In this document: positions 38,143 through 47,022 of the stretch, in pieces
Layout: each line of letters starts with the position of its first letter
How positions within the stretch are numbered: the first letter of the stretch is position 1
Source of the DNA: an uncultured Croceitalea sp.
GTDB taxonomy: Bacteria > Bacteroidota > Bacteroidia > Flavobacteriales > Flavobacteriaceae
Direction of reading: 5' to 3'
Length of the DNA: 64,000 nucleotides
NCBI GenBank assembly: GCA_947499565.1
Contig: CANMOV010000003.1
Span: 248,001-312,000, forward strand
Notes under the pieces: model-generated
What the model saw: the letters and a program-made list of their open reading frames with translations, nothing else
Told to the model about the DNA's origin: nothing
Database searches by the model: none
Program-made: the position numbers and the translations under genes

Positions 38143-38988
38143 ATGCAAGTAATACATTACAAAAAAGAGCTACAAAACGTTTTATTTTCTAAGGAAAACA
38201 AAAACCATACCATAGGATTTGTTCCAACTATGGGGGCATTGCATAAAGGTCATCTTTCACTAGTTAAAAGAGCCGTGAATGATAATGACCTAACCATAGT
38301 TAGCATCTTTATTAACCCTACACAATTTGATAATAAAGAAGATTTAGAAAAATATCCAACAGATTTAGAAAAAGATATTGCTTTACTCAAAAAAGTCTCC
38401 AGTAAGATTATAATTTTTGCTCCTTCAGCCACAGAAATGTACGATGGAAACATCACTTCTAAGGAATTTGATTTCAATGGTCTTGAAAAGGTTATGGAAG
38501 GTGAGTTTAGACCTGGTCACTTTAATGGAGTAGCTACGATAGTTGAACTTTTGTTGCTTGCTGTAAAACCTACTAAAGCATATTTTGGAGAGAAAGATTT
38601 TCAACAACTTCAGATTATAAAAAAACTAGTCGAACTTAAAAAATTACCTTTTCAAATAATCGCTTGCCCAATTGAGCGTGAAAGCAATGGTCTGGCTAAA
38701 AGTTCACGCAACCAACGATTATCTAAATCCACTAGAGAAAAAGGAGGTTTTATATTCGAAACCTTAAAAACTGCCAAATCAAAATTTGGCACGGAAAATG
38801 CTAATTCTATTACGGAATGGGTAGCAGAAAAATTTGCTGCAAATGAAGTTTTCGAATTAGAATATTTTCAGATTGCGGATACAGAAACGCTAACACCTAT
38901 TCTCAAGAAACAAAAAAATATAAAATACCGTGCGTTTATTGCTGCTTATGCTGACGGCATTCGCTTAATTGACAATATCGCTTTGTAA
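38143..38988 (+). CDS. panC: Pantoate-beta-alanine ligase
   Basis: 281 residues. It joins pantoate and beta-alanine with ATP to form pantothenate. It has the HIGH-like motif PTMGALHKGHLSLVKRA, FGEKDFQQL for pantoate binding, and SSRNQRLS as the KMSKS-like loop. The panD gene for beta-alanine supply follows 17 nt later, so both halves of the last pantothenate steps sit together. Pantoate-forming genes (panB, panE) are not in the window. Confidence 0.97.
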   Translation: MQVIHYKKELQNVLFSKENKNHTIGFVPTMGALHKGHLSLVKRAVNDNDLTIVSIFINPTQFDNKEDLEKYPTDLEKDIALLKKVSSKIIIFAPSATEMYDGNITSKEFDFNGLEKVMEGEFRPGHFNGVATIVELLLLAVKPTKAYFGEKDFQQLQIIKKLVELKKLPFQIIACPIERESNGLAKSSRNQRLSKSTREKGGFIFETLKTAKSKFGTENANSITEWVAEKFAANEVFELEYFQIADTETLTPILKKQKNIKYRAFIAAYADGIRLIDNIAL

Positions 38989-38993
38989 TTCTG

Positions 38994-39001
38994 TAAATTT
39001 G
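38994..39001 (+). promoter_or_regulatory. panD promoter -7 box, 4 nt before ATG
   Basis: TAAATTTG, then TACC, then the panD ATG; a TTG suitable as a -33 element lies at 38969-38971. It predicts a second, leaderless transcript for panD in addition to read-through from panC. Confidence 0.5.
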
Positions 39002-39005
39002 TACC

Positions 39006-39356
39006 ATGCAAATAGAAGTTGTAAAATCAAAAATTCATAGAGTAAAGGTTACAGGTGCTGACCTTAACTACATAGGTAGTATAACTATTGATGAAGATTT
39101 GATGGATGCTGCAAACATCATCCGCGGCGAAAAAGTCCAAATCGTTAACAATAATAACGGCGAACGCCTAGAAACATACGCCATTCCTGGTCCTAGAGGT
39201 TCTGGCGAAATAACACTAAATGGCGCAGCATCTAGAAGGGTTGCTGTTGGTGATGTTTTAATTTTAATTACCTACGGAAGGATGGATATTGAGGTTGCGA
39301 AAAACTTCAATCCTTCATTAGTTTTTCCTAATGAAGAGACTAACTTACTCAACTAG
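39006..39356 (+). CDS. panD: Aspartate 1-decarboxylase precursor
   Basis: 116 residues. The pyruvoyl enzyme that makes beta-alanine from aspartate. The self-cleavage site Gly24-Ser25 lies in YIGSITID, and the ligand segment [12 protein letters not shown] is present. Length is normal for PanD. It follows panC and precedes a flippase-like gene by 2 nt. Confidence 0.97.
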   Translation: MQIEVVKSKIHRVKVTGADLNYIGSITIDEDLMDAANIIRGEKVQIVNNNNGERLETYAIPGPRGSGEITLNGAASRRVAVGDVLILITYGRMDIEVAKNFNPSLVFPNEETNLLN

Positions 39357-39358
39357 TT

Positions 39359-40324
39359 TTGAGTGATTCTGCCAAAAAATTTCTAAAGACATTTATCCCA
39401 ATTGCATTGGGAATCTTTCTAGTTTGGTATTCTTATTCGTCAACTTCTGTAGACGAACGTAAACAAATCATCCACTATATTTCTAATGCTAGTCCGTTTT
39501 GGGTAGGACTTTCTGTCATCATTGGAATTTTGAGTCATATTTCAAGAGCAATTAGATGGAATTACATGCTGAAACCCTTGGGTTACACCCCAAAGTTGCG
39601 TAATAATGTGTTTATCATTCTAATGGCATATTTTGCAAATCTTGGTATTCCAAGATCTGGGGAGTTTCTAAGGGCAACAGCATTAACAAGTTATGAAGGT
39701 GTGCCTTTTGAAAAAGGGTTTGGCACCATAGTTACGGAAAGAGTGATAGACCTTATTATGCTTTTAGTAATAATTGTAATCGCATTAATATTACAAACCG
39801 ACATAATTCTTGAATTTTTGAATGAAAAAGGGGTTAATCTTATTGGTGCCGCTGGTATTCTTTTAGTCGGTATAGTAGGTTTAATTGTCTTTTTAAATAG
39901 TATTAGAAAATCTAATTCTGGTTTTGCATTAAAACTAAAAAACTTTCTAAGTGGGCTTTTAGATGGCATCTCTAGCATTCTAAAAATGAAGAATAAATGG
40001 GCTTTTGTTTTTCATACTTTATTTATTTGGGGCTGTTATATTGCTATGTTTTGGGTTATTAAATACACCGTTCCGGAAACAGTAGATCTTTCACTTTCAC
40101 AATTATTAGTTGCCTTTGTTGGTGGTGCTTTTGCAATGTCAACTACAAATGGAGGTATTGGTCTTTACCCTATTGCTGTAAGTACTTCTCTTGCAATTTT
40201 TGGTATTTCTTCTGTGTCTGGTGATGCATTTGGCTGGATTATGTGGATTGCGCAAACCCTAATGGTTGTTCTGTTTGGGGCAATATCTTTTGTGCTCCTT
40301 CCGTTATTGAATCGAAACCGATAA
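39359..40324 (+). CDS. Lysylphosphatidylglycerol synthase-like (UPF0104) flippase-type membrane protein
   Basis: 321 residues with about eight membrane helices. Signature segments: HISRAIRWNYMLKPLGY, NLGIPRSGEFLRATALTSYEG and ERVIDLIMLLVIIV. This is the membrane domain of MprF-like proteins without the synthase domain. Its cargo is unknown. The start is TTG at 39359, 2 nt after panD, so coupled translation is likely. The panC-panD-this-gene order is conserved in flavobacteria. Confidence 0.85.
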   Translation: MSDSAKKFLKTFIPIALGIFLVWYSYSSTSVDERKQIIHYISNASPFWVGLSVIIGILSHISRAIRWNYMLKPLGYTPKLRNNVFIILMAYFANLGIPRSGEFLRATALTSYEGVPFEKGFGTIVTERVIDLIMLLVIIVIALILQTDIILEFLNEKGVNLIGAAGILLVGIVGLIVFLNSIRKSNSGFALKLKNFLSGLLDGISSILKMKNKWAFVFHTLFIWGCYIAMFWVIKYTVPETVDLSLSQLLVAFVGGAFAMSTTNGGIGLYPIAVSTSLAIFGISSVSGDAFGWIMWIAQTLMVVLFGAISFVLLPLLNRNR

Positions 40325-40348
40325 TACTGATTATCAAAAGCCTAACAA

Positions 40349-41491
40349 ATGACAAAATTACTTTTGCCGCTATTGGCCATAGTATGCTTTAGTGTAAATG
40401 CGCAAGTACAAAAAGAAATTTTCGAATCGTTTAAACTTCAAGAAAGAAGAGATGTTTCTTATTACTTCCCAGAGGATTATACCGAAGAAAAAAAATATCC
40501 TTTAATAGTAGTTTTGGATGCTGATTACCTTTTTGATTTGGTCGTTGCAAATACAAAATTCTATAGCAAACACAATCGCATGCCCCAAGCAGTTGTTGTT
40601 GGTGTTCACCAAAGCGAGAACGATTTAAGATGGGAAGATTGTGATTTTGAACAAACCACAGGGTTACCAACTGAAAAAGGAAAGTTATTTTACGAATTCC
40701 TAGGCACAGAACTTATCCCCTACCTAGAAACCAATTATAATATAGCTCCTTTTAAAATGTTTATTGGTTATGATATCACAGCAAATTTTGGCAATTACTT
40801 CTTGTTCAAGGACAAATCTTTATTTAATTCTTACTTAACCATATCCCCAGTTCTAGCTACCGAAATGGAGAGCAGGGTGCCTTCTAGATTGCTCGATCTA
40901 AATCAAGAAATATTCTATAATGTAGTACTGGAAAAGGAAAAAACGGAAGATCGCCAGCGTATGCTTCAAATGGATAATGCTATTAAATCGATTTCTAAAG
41001 AGAACATCCATTACTTTTTTGATCAGTATGACGAGCCTGATCATATTTCAATAGCCGCTTATGGTGTTAGTAAAGCCTTTGATAATGTTTTTAAGCTTTT
41101 TAGACCTATTAGCCCTAAAGAATACAAAGAACAAATACTAAAATCTGAAGAGCCTGTATTTAAATACTTGGCAGATAAGTATGCTCGAATTGAAGATTTA
41201 TTAGGCTTTGAGAAACAAGTAGAACTTAATGATGTTATGGCAATTTATGCTGGCAGTGTAAAGAAAGAAGACTACGAATCATTAAAAGAACTCGCCAAAC
41301 TTTGCAAAAAATTCTATCCTGAAACCATGATGGGTTTTTACTTTGAAGGAGAATATTTGGAGTTGCTTGGTGAACCTAAGAAAGCCAAAAAAGCTTTTGA
41401 AAAAGCGTATCAAATGGAAGAAATAGATTTCTTGACCAAAGACTTAGCTATTGAAAAATTAGATGCGCTCAAAGCTGACTTTGGTTATTAA
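40349..41491 (+). CDS. Secreted esterase-D-like alpha/beta-hydrolase-fold protein lacking the nucleophile Ser
   Basis: 380 residues with a signal peptide (residues 1-18). Residues about 25-260 follow the esterase D fold (YFPEDYTEEKKYPLIVVLDADYLFD, VVVGVHQSENDLRWEDCDF). The nucleophile elbow, usually GHSxGG, reads G140-Y-D142-I-T-A, so Ser is replaced by Asp. The last 100 residues look like a short helical (TPR-like) tail. Probably a pseudo-enzyme or one with altered chemistry. It sits between the flippase-like gene and radA, all on the plus strand. Confidence 0.8.
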   Translation: MTKLLLPLLAIVCFSVNAQVQKEIFESFKLQERRDVSYYFPEDYTEEKKYPLIVVLDADYLFDLVVANTKFYSKHNRMPQAVVVGVHQSENDLRWEDCDFEQTTGLPTEKGKLFYEFLGTELIPYLETNYNIAPFKMFIGYDITANFGNYFLFKDKSLFNSYLTISPVLATEMESRVPSRLLDLNQEIFYNVVLEKEKTEDRQRMLQMDNAIKSISKENIHYFFDQYDEPDHISIAAYGVSKAFDNVFKLFRPISPKEYKEQILKSEEPVFKYLADKYARIEDLLGFEKQVELNDVMAIYAGSVKKEDYESLKELAKLCKKFYPETMMGFYFEGEYLELLGEPKKAKKAFEKAYQMEEIDFLTKDLAIEKLDALKADFGY

Positions 41492-41538
41492 CATATAGAA
41501 CTTTAAACTTATCTTTAGCCAAATTCCTTATTAGGTTT

Positions 41539-42900
41539 ATGGCAAAGACCAAAACAGCTTTTTTCTGTCAAAATTGCGGCACCCAATACGCTAAATGGAT
41601 TGGACAATGTACTTCTTGTAAACAATGGAATACTATTGTAGAAGAAGTAGTGCAAAAAGAAGCGAAAAAGACTTGGAAAACAAACTCAAGTACACTTCAA
41701 AAAGCTTCAAAACCACTTCGTGTTAAGGAAATAAGTAGTGACAAGGAGATTCGTCTTAATACTCAAGATATTGAATTTAATCGTGTTTTAGGAGGAGGGT
41801 TAGTCCCTGGTTCTTTAACATTACTTGGGGGTGAACCTGGTATTGGAAAAAGTACGCTTTTACTTCAAATCGCTCTTAAATTAGATTACAAAACGCTTTA
41901 TGTTTCTGGTGAGGAAAGTCAAAAACAAATTAAGATGCGAGCTGATCGTATCCATCCAAATTCTGAGAATTGCTTTATCCTAACCGAAACGAAGACTCAA
42001 AACATCTTTCAGCAAATTGTGGCTTTGGAGCCAGATTTAGTTGTAATAGATTCTATCCAGACCTTACATTCAGATTATATAGAATCTGCCGCAGGTAGTA
42101 TTTCTCAAATTCGAGAATGCACAGCAGAACTTATAAAATTTGCTAAGGAAAGTAATACTCCTGTTGTTCTTGTTGGACATATTACCAAGGATGGTACTAT
42201 TGCGGGACCCAAAATCTTAGAACATATGGTTGATACCGTATTGCAATTTGAAGGGGACCGCAATTATGTGTATCGCATTTTGCGTTCTTTAAAAAACAGG
42301 TTTGGGTCCACAGCAGAATTGGGAATCTATGAAATGCAAGGAAGTGGTTTACGTGAAGTAAACAATCCTTCTGAGGTTTTGATCTCTAAAAATGATGAAG
42401 ATTTAAGTGGTACAGCCATCGCAGCAACAGTTGAAGGTATGCGGCCGCTACTTATAGAAATCCAAGCCTTGGTGAGTACCGCAGTTTATGGAACACCGCA
42501 GCGTTCTGCAACTGGTTTTAATGCAAAACGATTAAATATGCTATTGGCAGTTTTGGAGAAAAGAGCCGGATTTAAGCTTGCCGCAAAAGACGTGTTTCTA
42601 AATATTACTGGTGGTATTTCTATCGATGATCCAGCAACAGATTTAGCTGTTATAGCAGCTATTTTATCTAGTAATAGTGATATCTCAATTGAAAAAGGAG
42701 CTTGTTTTGCGGCTGAAGTTGGGTTGGCCGGTGAAGTGCGGCCGGTTCAACGAATAGACCAACGGATACTAGAGGCAGAGAAACTTGGGTTTCATACCAT
42801 TTATGTTTCTAAAAACAATAAAATTGGATTAAAGAAAACTCAAATTCAAATAAAATTAGCTTCAAAAATCGAGCAAATTGTAGCGGAATTATTTGGCTAG
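41539..42900 (+). CDS. radA: DNA repair protein RadA
   Basis: 453 residues. An N-terminal zinc finger (Cys10, Cys13, Cys24, Cys27), a RecA-like ATPase with Walker A GEPGIGKST near residues 98-106, the RadA-specific KNRFG motif and a C-terminal Lon-protease-like domain with PATDLAVIAAILSS. A branch-migration helicase that helps RecA-mediated recombination. Normal length. Confidence 0.97.
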   Translation: MAKTKTAFFCQNCGTQYAKWIGQCTSCKQWNTIVEEVVQKEAKKTWKTNSSTLQKASKPLRVKEISSDKEIRLNTQDIEFNRVLGGGLVPGSLTLLGGEPGIGKSTLLLQIALKLDYKTLYVSGEESQKQIKMRADRIHPNSENCFILTETKTQNIFQQIVALEPDLVVIDSIQTLHSDYIESAAGSISQIRECTAELIKFAKESNTPVVLVGHITKDGTIAGPKILEHMVDTVLQFEGDRNYVYRILRSLKNRFGSTAELGIYEMQGSGLREVNNPSEVLISKNDEDLSGTAIAATVEGMRPLLIEIQALVSTAVYGTPQRSATGFNAKRLNMLLAVLEKRAGFKLAAKDVFLNITGGISIDDPATDLAVIAAILSSNSDISIEKGACFAAEVGLAGEVRPVQRIDQRILEAEKLGFHTIYVSKNNKIGLKKTQIQIKLASKIEQIVAELFG

Positions 42901-42936
42901 AAAAGTCCTTATCTTTAGGGAACTAATTAGTCAAAA

Positions 42937-45108
42937 ATGAAAATAATCTGCTCTTATTTCCTATTTGGATTAGTTTTCTTATTCACTTCCTGTAAAAAAG
43001 ATAAGCCCAATAATTTTGAAAATGTTGACTATAAGACTTGGAACGATTACTTGGGAGACTCAGAAAGGTCTCACTATAGTAAATTAACCCAAATAGATAC
43101 GGTTAACGTTCAGCAATTAGAACTAGCTTGGAGCTATAAAAGTGGCGGTCTTGAAGAAGGAAGAACTACTCAAATACAGACCAATCCACTAATTTTGGAT
43201 GATAAACTTTTTGGGGTTAATGCTGCGATAGAGCTATTTGCTATTCATGCTAAAACAGGAACTGAAGTTTGGAAATTTGAACCAAAAATAAAAGACAATT
43301 CAGGATTAGGGTTAAATCGTGGTTTAAGTTTTTGGAAATCTGATTCTAATGAGCCAAGTCGTTTATTCTTTTCTTCTGGCAGTAAATTATATGCAGTTAA
43401 TATTAAAAATGGGAAGGCAATATCATCATTTGGGCATAACGGAAGTATTGACCTAAGAGATGGTTTAGGGCGTAATCCAGAAAAATTATCTGTGGTCGCC
43501 AACACCCCAGGAGCTATTTACCAAAACACATTAGTTATGGGCACTCGTGTTGGTGAAGGACCAGGTTCTTCTCCAGGTCATATTAGAGCATACAATGTGT
43601 TGACTGGTGAAATCGAATGGACGTTTCATACCATTCCCCAACCTGGTGAACTAGGTTACAACACTTGGCCAAAAGAGGCTTATAAGACCGTAGGTGGAGC
43701 AAATAGTTGGGCAGGCATTGCTATGGATCAAACGCGAGGAATCGCATATATTCCAACTGGTTCAGCTGCTTTTGATTGGTATGGAGGTGATAGACATGGT
43801 GAAAATTTATTTGCAAATTCTCTATTAGCACTTGATGTAAAGACGGGTGAACGTATATGGCATTTTCAACTAGTACATCATGATATGTGGGACAGGGATT
43901 TACCAGCTCCACCAAATCTTTTTGAAATGTCACGAGATGGTGAAAAAATACCTGCCGTTGCCCAAGTAACTAAAAGTGGCCATGTTTTTATTTTTAACCG
44001 ACTTACTGGTGAACCTTTATTCCCTATTGAAGAAAAATCATATCCAAACTCAATTTTACAGGGGGAACAAGCACATCCTACCCAACCTTTACCAACAAAA
44101 CCGGAACCTTTTGCAAAACAACTACTAACTGAGGCTGATTTATACGCGCCCAATCAGCCCGCTTTTGTAGATGATTTTGTTGATAAAGATCAAAATATAA
44201 ATCCCCCAACTGTTTTAGATAAATTCAGACAAATTACCTCCAAAGGGCAATTTATACCCATAGACACCACTGGTGTTTTACTCTATCCTGGAGCAGATGG
44301 CGGTGCAGAATGGGGTGGAGCAGCATTAGATCCAACTAAAGGTATTATGTATGTGAATTCTAATGAAATGGCCTGGATTGTTCGGATGAAGAAAATAGGA
44401 GGTGAAACTGATAAAAAATTAGACTTTGGCAGTTCCTTAACTCAGGTTCATTGTGCTCGTTGTCACGGTGGAGAATTACAAGGACTTGGTGCAATTCCAG
44501 AATTGCAAAATGTAAAAACTCGCTTTTCGGTTGATTCCATTCAAAGTATTATAAAAAAAGGTAAAGGAGCGATGCCGGGAATGCCCAATTTATCTGACAA
44601 TGAAATAGAAGGTATTGCAAATTATATTTCTGGAATAACATCTGTAACTGACCATAGAGTAGAAGAAAGTTCCATTAAAGTACCTTATGCAGTAGCAGGA
44701 TTTGGGAGGTTTAAAGATGATAGAGGTTTTTCTGTGATGAATCCGCCATGGGGAACTTTAAATGCCATTGATTTAAATACAGGGGAATACTTATGGAAAA
44801 TTCCATTCGGCCATGAAGAGGAGTTAAAAGATGTAAACCATCCCATAAGTGGAGTAGAAAATTATGGTGGACCAGTAATAACTGCTAGCGGCGTTCTGTT
44901 TATTGCAGCGACTAAAGATGAAAAGTTTCGTGCCTATAGCATGAAGTCAGGTAATCTTTTATGGGAAACCAAATTGCCTACTGGAGGTTATGCCACGCCC
45001 GCAACCTACCAAATAGGTGAGAAGCAATATGTAGTTATAGCTTGTGGAGGCGGTAAAATGGGTACAAAATCTGGAGATGAATATCGTGCGTATGCCCTCC
45101 CAGATTAG
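42937..45108 (+). CDS. PQQ-dependent dehydrogenase with inserted cytochrome c domain, lipoprotein
   Basis: 723 residues with lipobox FTSC (Cys19). An eight-bladed quinoprotein propeller of the membrane glucose-dehydrogenase-like kind (TWNDYLGDSERSHYSKLTQI, GEIEWTFHTIPQPGELGY, YPGADGGAEWGGAALDP, GVLFIAATKDEKFRAYS). A cytochrome c domain is inserted between blades: heme motif Cys506-Ala-Arg-Cys-His510, with MPGMPNLSDNEIEGIANYI supplying the Met ligand. Electrons would pass from substrate through PQQ to heme. No pqq biosynthesis genes are visible in the window. Substrate unknown. Confidence 0.9.
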   Translation: MKIICSYFLFGLVFLFTSCKKDKPNNFENVDYKTWNDYLGDSERSHYSKLTQIDTVNVQQLELAWSYKSGGLEEGRTTQIQTNPLILDDKLFGVNAAIELFAIHAKTGTEVWKFEPKIKDNSGLGLNRGLSFWKSDSNEPSRLFFSSGSKLYAVNIKNGKAISSFGHNGSIDLRDGLGRNPEKLSVVANTPGAIYQNTLVMGTRVGEGPGSSPGHIRAYNVLTGEIEWTFHTIPQPGELGYNTWPKEAYKTVGGANSWAGIAMDQTRGIAYIPTGSAAFDWYGGDRHGENLFANSLLALDVKTGERIWHFQLVHHDMWDRDLPAPPNLFEMSRDGEKIPAVAQVTKSGHVFIFNRLTGEPLFPIEEKSYPNSILQGEQAHPTQPLPTKPEPFAKQLLTEADLYAPNQPAFVDDFVDKDQNINPPTVLDKFRQITSKGQFIPIDTTGVLLYPGADGGAEWGGAALDPTKGIMYVNSNEMAWIVRMKKIGGETDKKLDFGSSLTQVHCARCHGGELQGLGAIPELQNVKTRFSVDSIQSIIKKGKGAMPGMPNLSDNEIEGIANYISGITSVTDHRVEESSIKVPYAVAGFGRFKDDRGFSVMNPPWGTLNAIDLNTGEYLWKIPFGHEEELKDVNHPISGVENYGGPVITASGVLFIAATKDEKFRAYSMKSGNLLWETKLPTGGYATPATYQIGEKQYVVIACGGGKMGTKSGDEYRAYALPD

Positions 45109-46145
45109 GGTGCAGGATTAGGAATATTACTGTGAATTGCTTCGATTCCTTCTAAAATTTCTGCCGACAAATTAACATTTATACTATCAATGTTTTCTCT
45201 TAATTGTTCCATCGAAGTAGCACCAATAATATTACTCGTCACAAAAGCTCTTGTATTAACAAAAGAAAGTGCCATTTGGACTAATGATAATCCATGTTCC
45301 TCTGCTAAATCATAATACTTCTGTGTAGCATTCTGCGCATTTTCACCACTATACCTATTATAATTAGGAAATAAAGTAACCCTCCCCTTGCGTGGTTTCT
45401 GTCCTCCTAAATATTTACCACTTAAAACACCAAAACCCAAGGGAGAATAGGGTAATAAGCCTATTTTTTCTCGTACGGATACTTCGGAAAGTCCAACTTC
45501 AAACAAACGATTTAATAAATTATACGCATTCTGTATAGTTACCATCCGTGGAAAACTATCATGAACCTTTGCTTCTTCAAGAAATCGCATAACACCCCAG
45601 GGGTTCTCATTGGATAAACCTACCTGACGGATTTTCCCTTCTTTTATCAAATCGCGCAGTGTCTCTAGAATTTGATGAATATTGTCCTGCCAAAAATCAG
45701 GCACATCAGCATTAAATCCTCGTTGACCAAAAAAATTAGTGTTTCGCTCTGGCCAATGCAGTTGGTATAAATCTATATAATCTGTTTGTAATCTTTTTAA
45801 ACTCCCTTCAACAGCTGTAATAATAGCATCTTTACTAAAACCTGTTGTTCTTATATGTTTGGTATAATCCCCGGGGCCAACAATTTTTGAACCTAAAACC
45901 ACTTTATCTCTATTTCCAGTTTTCTTAAACCATCTGCCAATTATTTCTTCTGTAACTGCATATAACTCCTTTTTTGCTGGAACGGGATATAATTCCGCAG
46001 TATCAAAAAAATTAACTCCTTGGTCAAAGGCATAATCCATTTGCTCATGACCTTGTTCTTCCGAATTTTGGCGACCCCATGTCATTGTGCCCAAACAGAT
46101 TTTGCTAACTCTGATTTTAGTATGGGGAATAAAGGTATATTTCAT
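45105..46145 (-). CDS. Aldo/keto reductase (Tas-like)
   Basis: 346 residues, TIM-barrel AKR. The catalytic tetrad is visible: Asp48 and Tyr53 (NFFDTAELY), Lys87 (VVLGSKIVG) and His130 (DLYQLHWPE). The insert FFGQRGFNADVPDFWQ is typical of Tas/YghZ-like members. The stop overlaps the convergent PQQ dehydrogenase stop by 4 nt. Physiological substrate unknown. Confidence 0.93.
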   Translation of the reverse strand: MKYTFIPHTKIRVSKICLGTMTWGRQNSEEQGHEQMDYAFDQGVNFFDTAELYPVPAKKELYAVTEEIIGRWFKKTGNRDKVVLGSKIVGPGDYTKHIRTTGFSKDAIITAVEGSLKRLQTDYIDLYQLHWPERNTNFFGQRGFNADVPDFWQDNIHQILETLRDLIKEGKIRQVGLSNENPWGVMRFLEEAKVHDSFPRMVTIQNAYNLLNRLFEVGLSEVSVREKIGLLPYSPLGFGVLSGKYLGGQKPRKGRVTLFPNYNRYSGENAQNATQKYYDLAEEHGLSLVQMALSFVNTRAFVTSNIIGATSMEQLRENIDSINVNLSAEILEGIEAIHSNIPNPAP

Positions 46146-46205
46146 TAAAACAATTTTTAAACGATAAAATTACGGGATTAAAAAACGTTGGTAGCGAGGT
46201 TGATA

Positions 46206-46970
46206 TTATAAATCTATCTCTAAAAGAATTGGACAATGATCACTATGCTTAGCTTCGTTTAGAATTACGGAGCGTTTTAATCTGTCTTTTAGAGAATTAT
46301 TCACCATACCATAATCTAAACGCCATCCTTTATTGTTGTTTCGAGCATTGGCACGATAGCTCCACCAAGTGTAATTATGAGGTTCTTTATTAAAGTGTCT
46401 AAAGCTATCTATAAATCCACTTTTCATAAAATTACCTATCCATTCCCGCTCAACAGGTAAAAATCCAGATACATTTTTAAGCCCTACCGGATTATGAATA
46501 TCTATGGCTTCATGGCAAATATTGTAATCTCCACAAACAATTAAATTAGGTCGTATTTTTCGAAGTTCGTTAGCATATTTTTGAAAATCTGCCATATAAG
46601 TTAGCTTAAATTCTAACCTATCCATATTGCTGCCAGAAGGCAGATACATGCTCATTACAGATACATCACCAAAATCTGCTCGGATATTTCTTCCTTCAAA
46701 ATCCATGTAATCAATACCAGTACCGTATTCCACATGATCGGGTTCTTGTTTGCAAAGTAATGCTACGCCACTATATCCTTTCTTATTAGCACTAAACCAA
46801 TAATTGTATTTATATCCGGCATCTTCAAAAAGGGAGACATCTACTTGCTCTTCCATTGCCTTTGTCTCTTGTATACAAACCACATCTGGGTTTACAGATT
46901 GCAACCATTCTATGAAACCTTTTTTTAATGCCGCACGAATACCATTTACATTGTAGGAAACAATTTTCAT
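46206..46970 (-). CDS. xth: Exodeoxyribonuclease III
   Basis: 254 residues from ATG 46970 (the track to 46973 starts with TTG). EEP-fold AP endonuclease: Asn7 in VSYNVNGIR, Glu35 in CIQETKAM, DYNICHEAIDIHN and the C-terminal SDHCPI with the general-base His. It repairs abasic sites. The box AAATTTTG with one mismatch to the -7 consensus stands 4 nt before ATG. Confidence 0.95.
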   Translation of the reverse strand: MKIVSYNVNGIRAALKKGFIEWLQSVNPDVVCIQETKAMEEQVDVSLFEDAGYKYNYWFSANKKGYSGVALLCKQEPDHVEYGTGIDYMDFEGRNIRADFGDVSVMSMYLPSGSNMDRLEFKLTYMADFQKYANELRKIRPNLIVCGDYNICHEAIDIHNPVGLKNVSGFLPVEREWIGNFMKSGFIDSFRHFNKEPHNYTWWSYRANARNNNKGWRLDYGMVNNSLKDRLKRSVILNEAKHSDHCPILLEIDL

Positions 46971-47022
46971 CAATCAAAATTTTGTTTAAAAATAGCTAAT
47001 TTTAGTGCTTACTATTCTTTTA

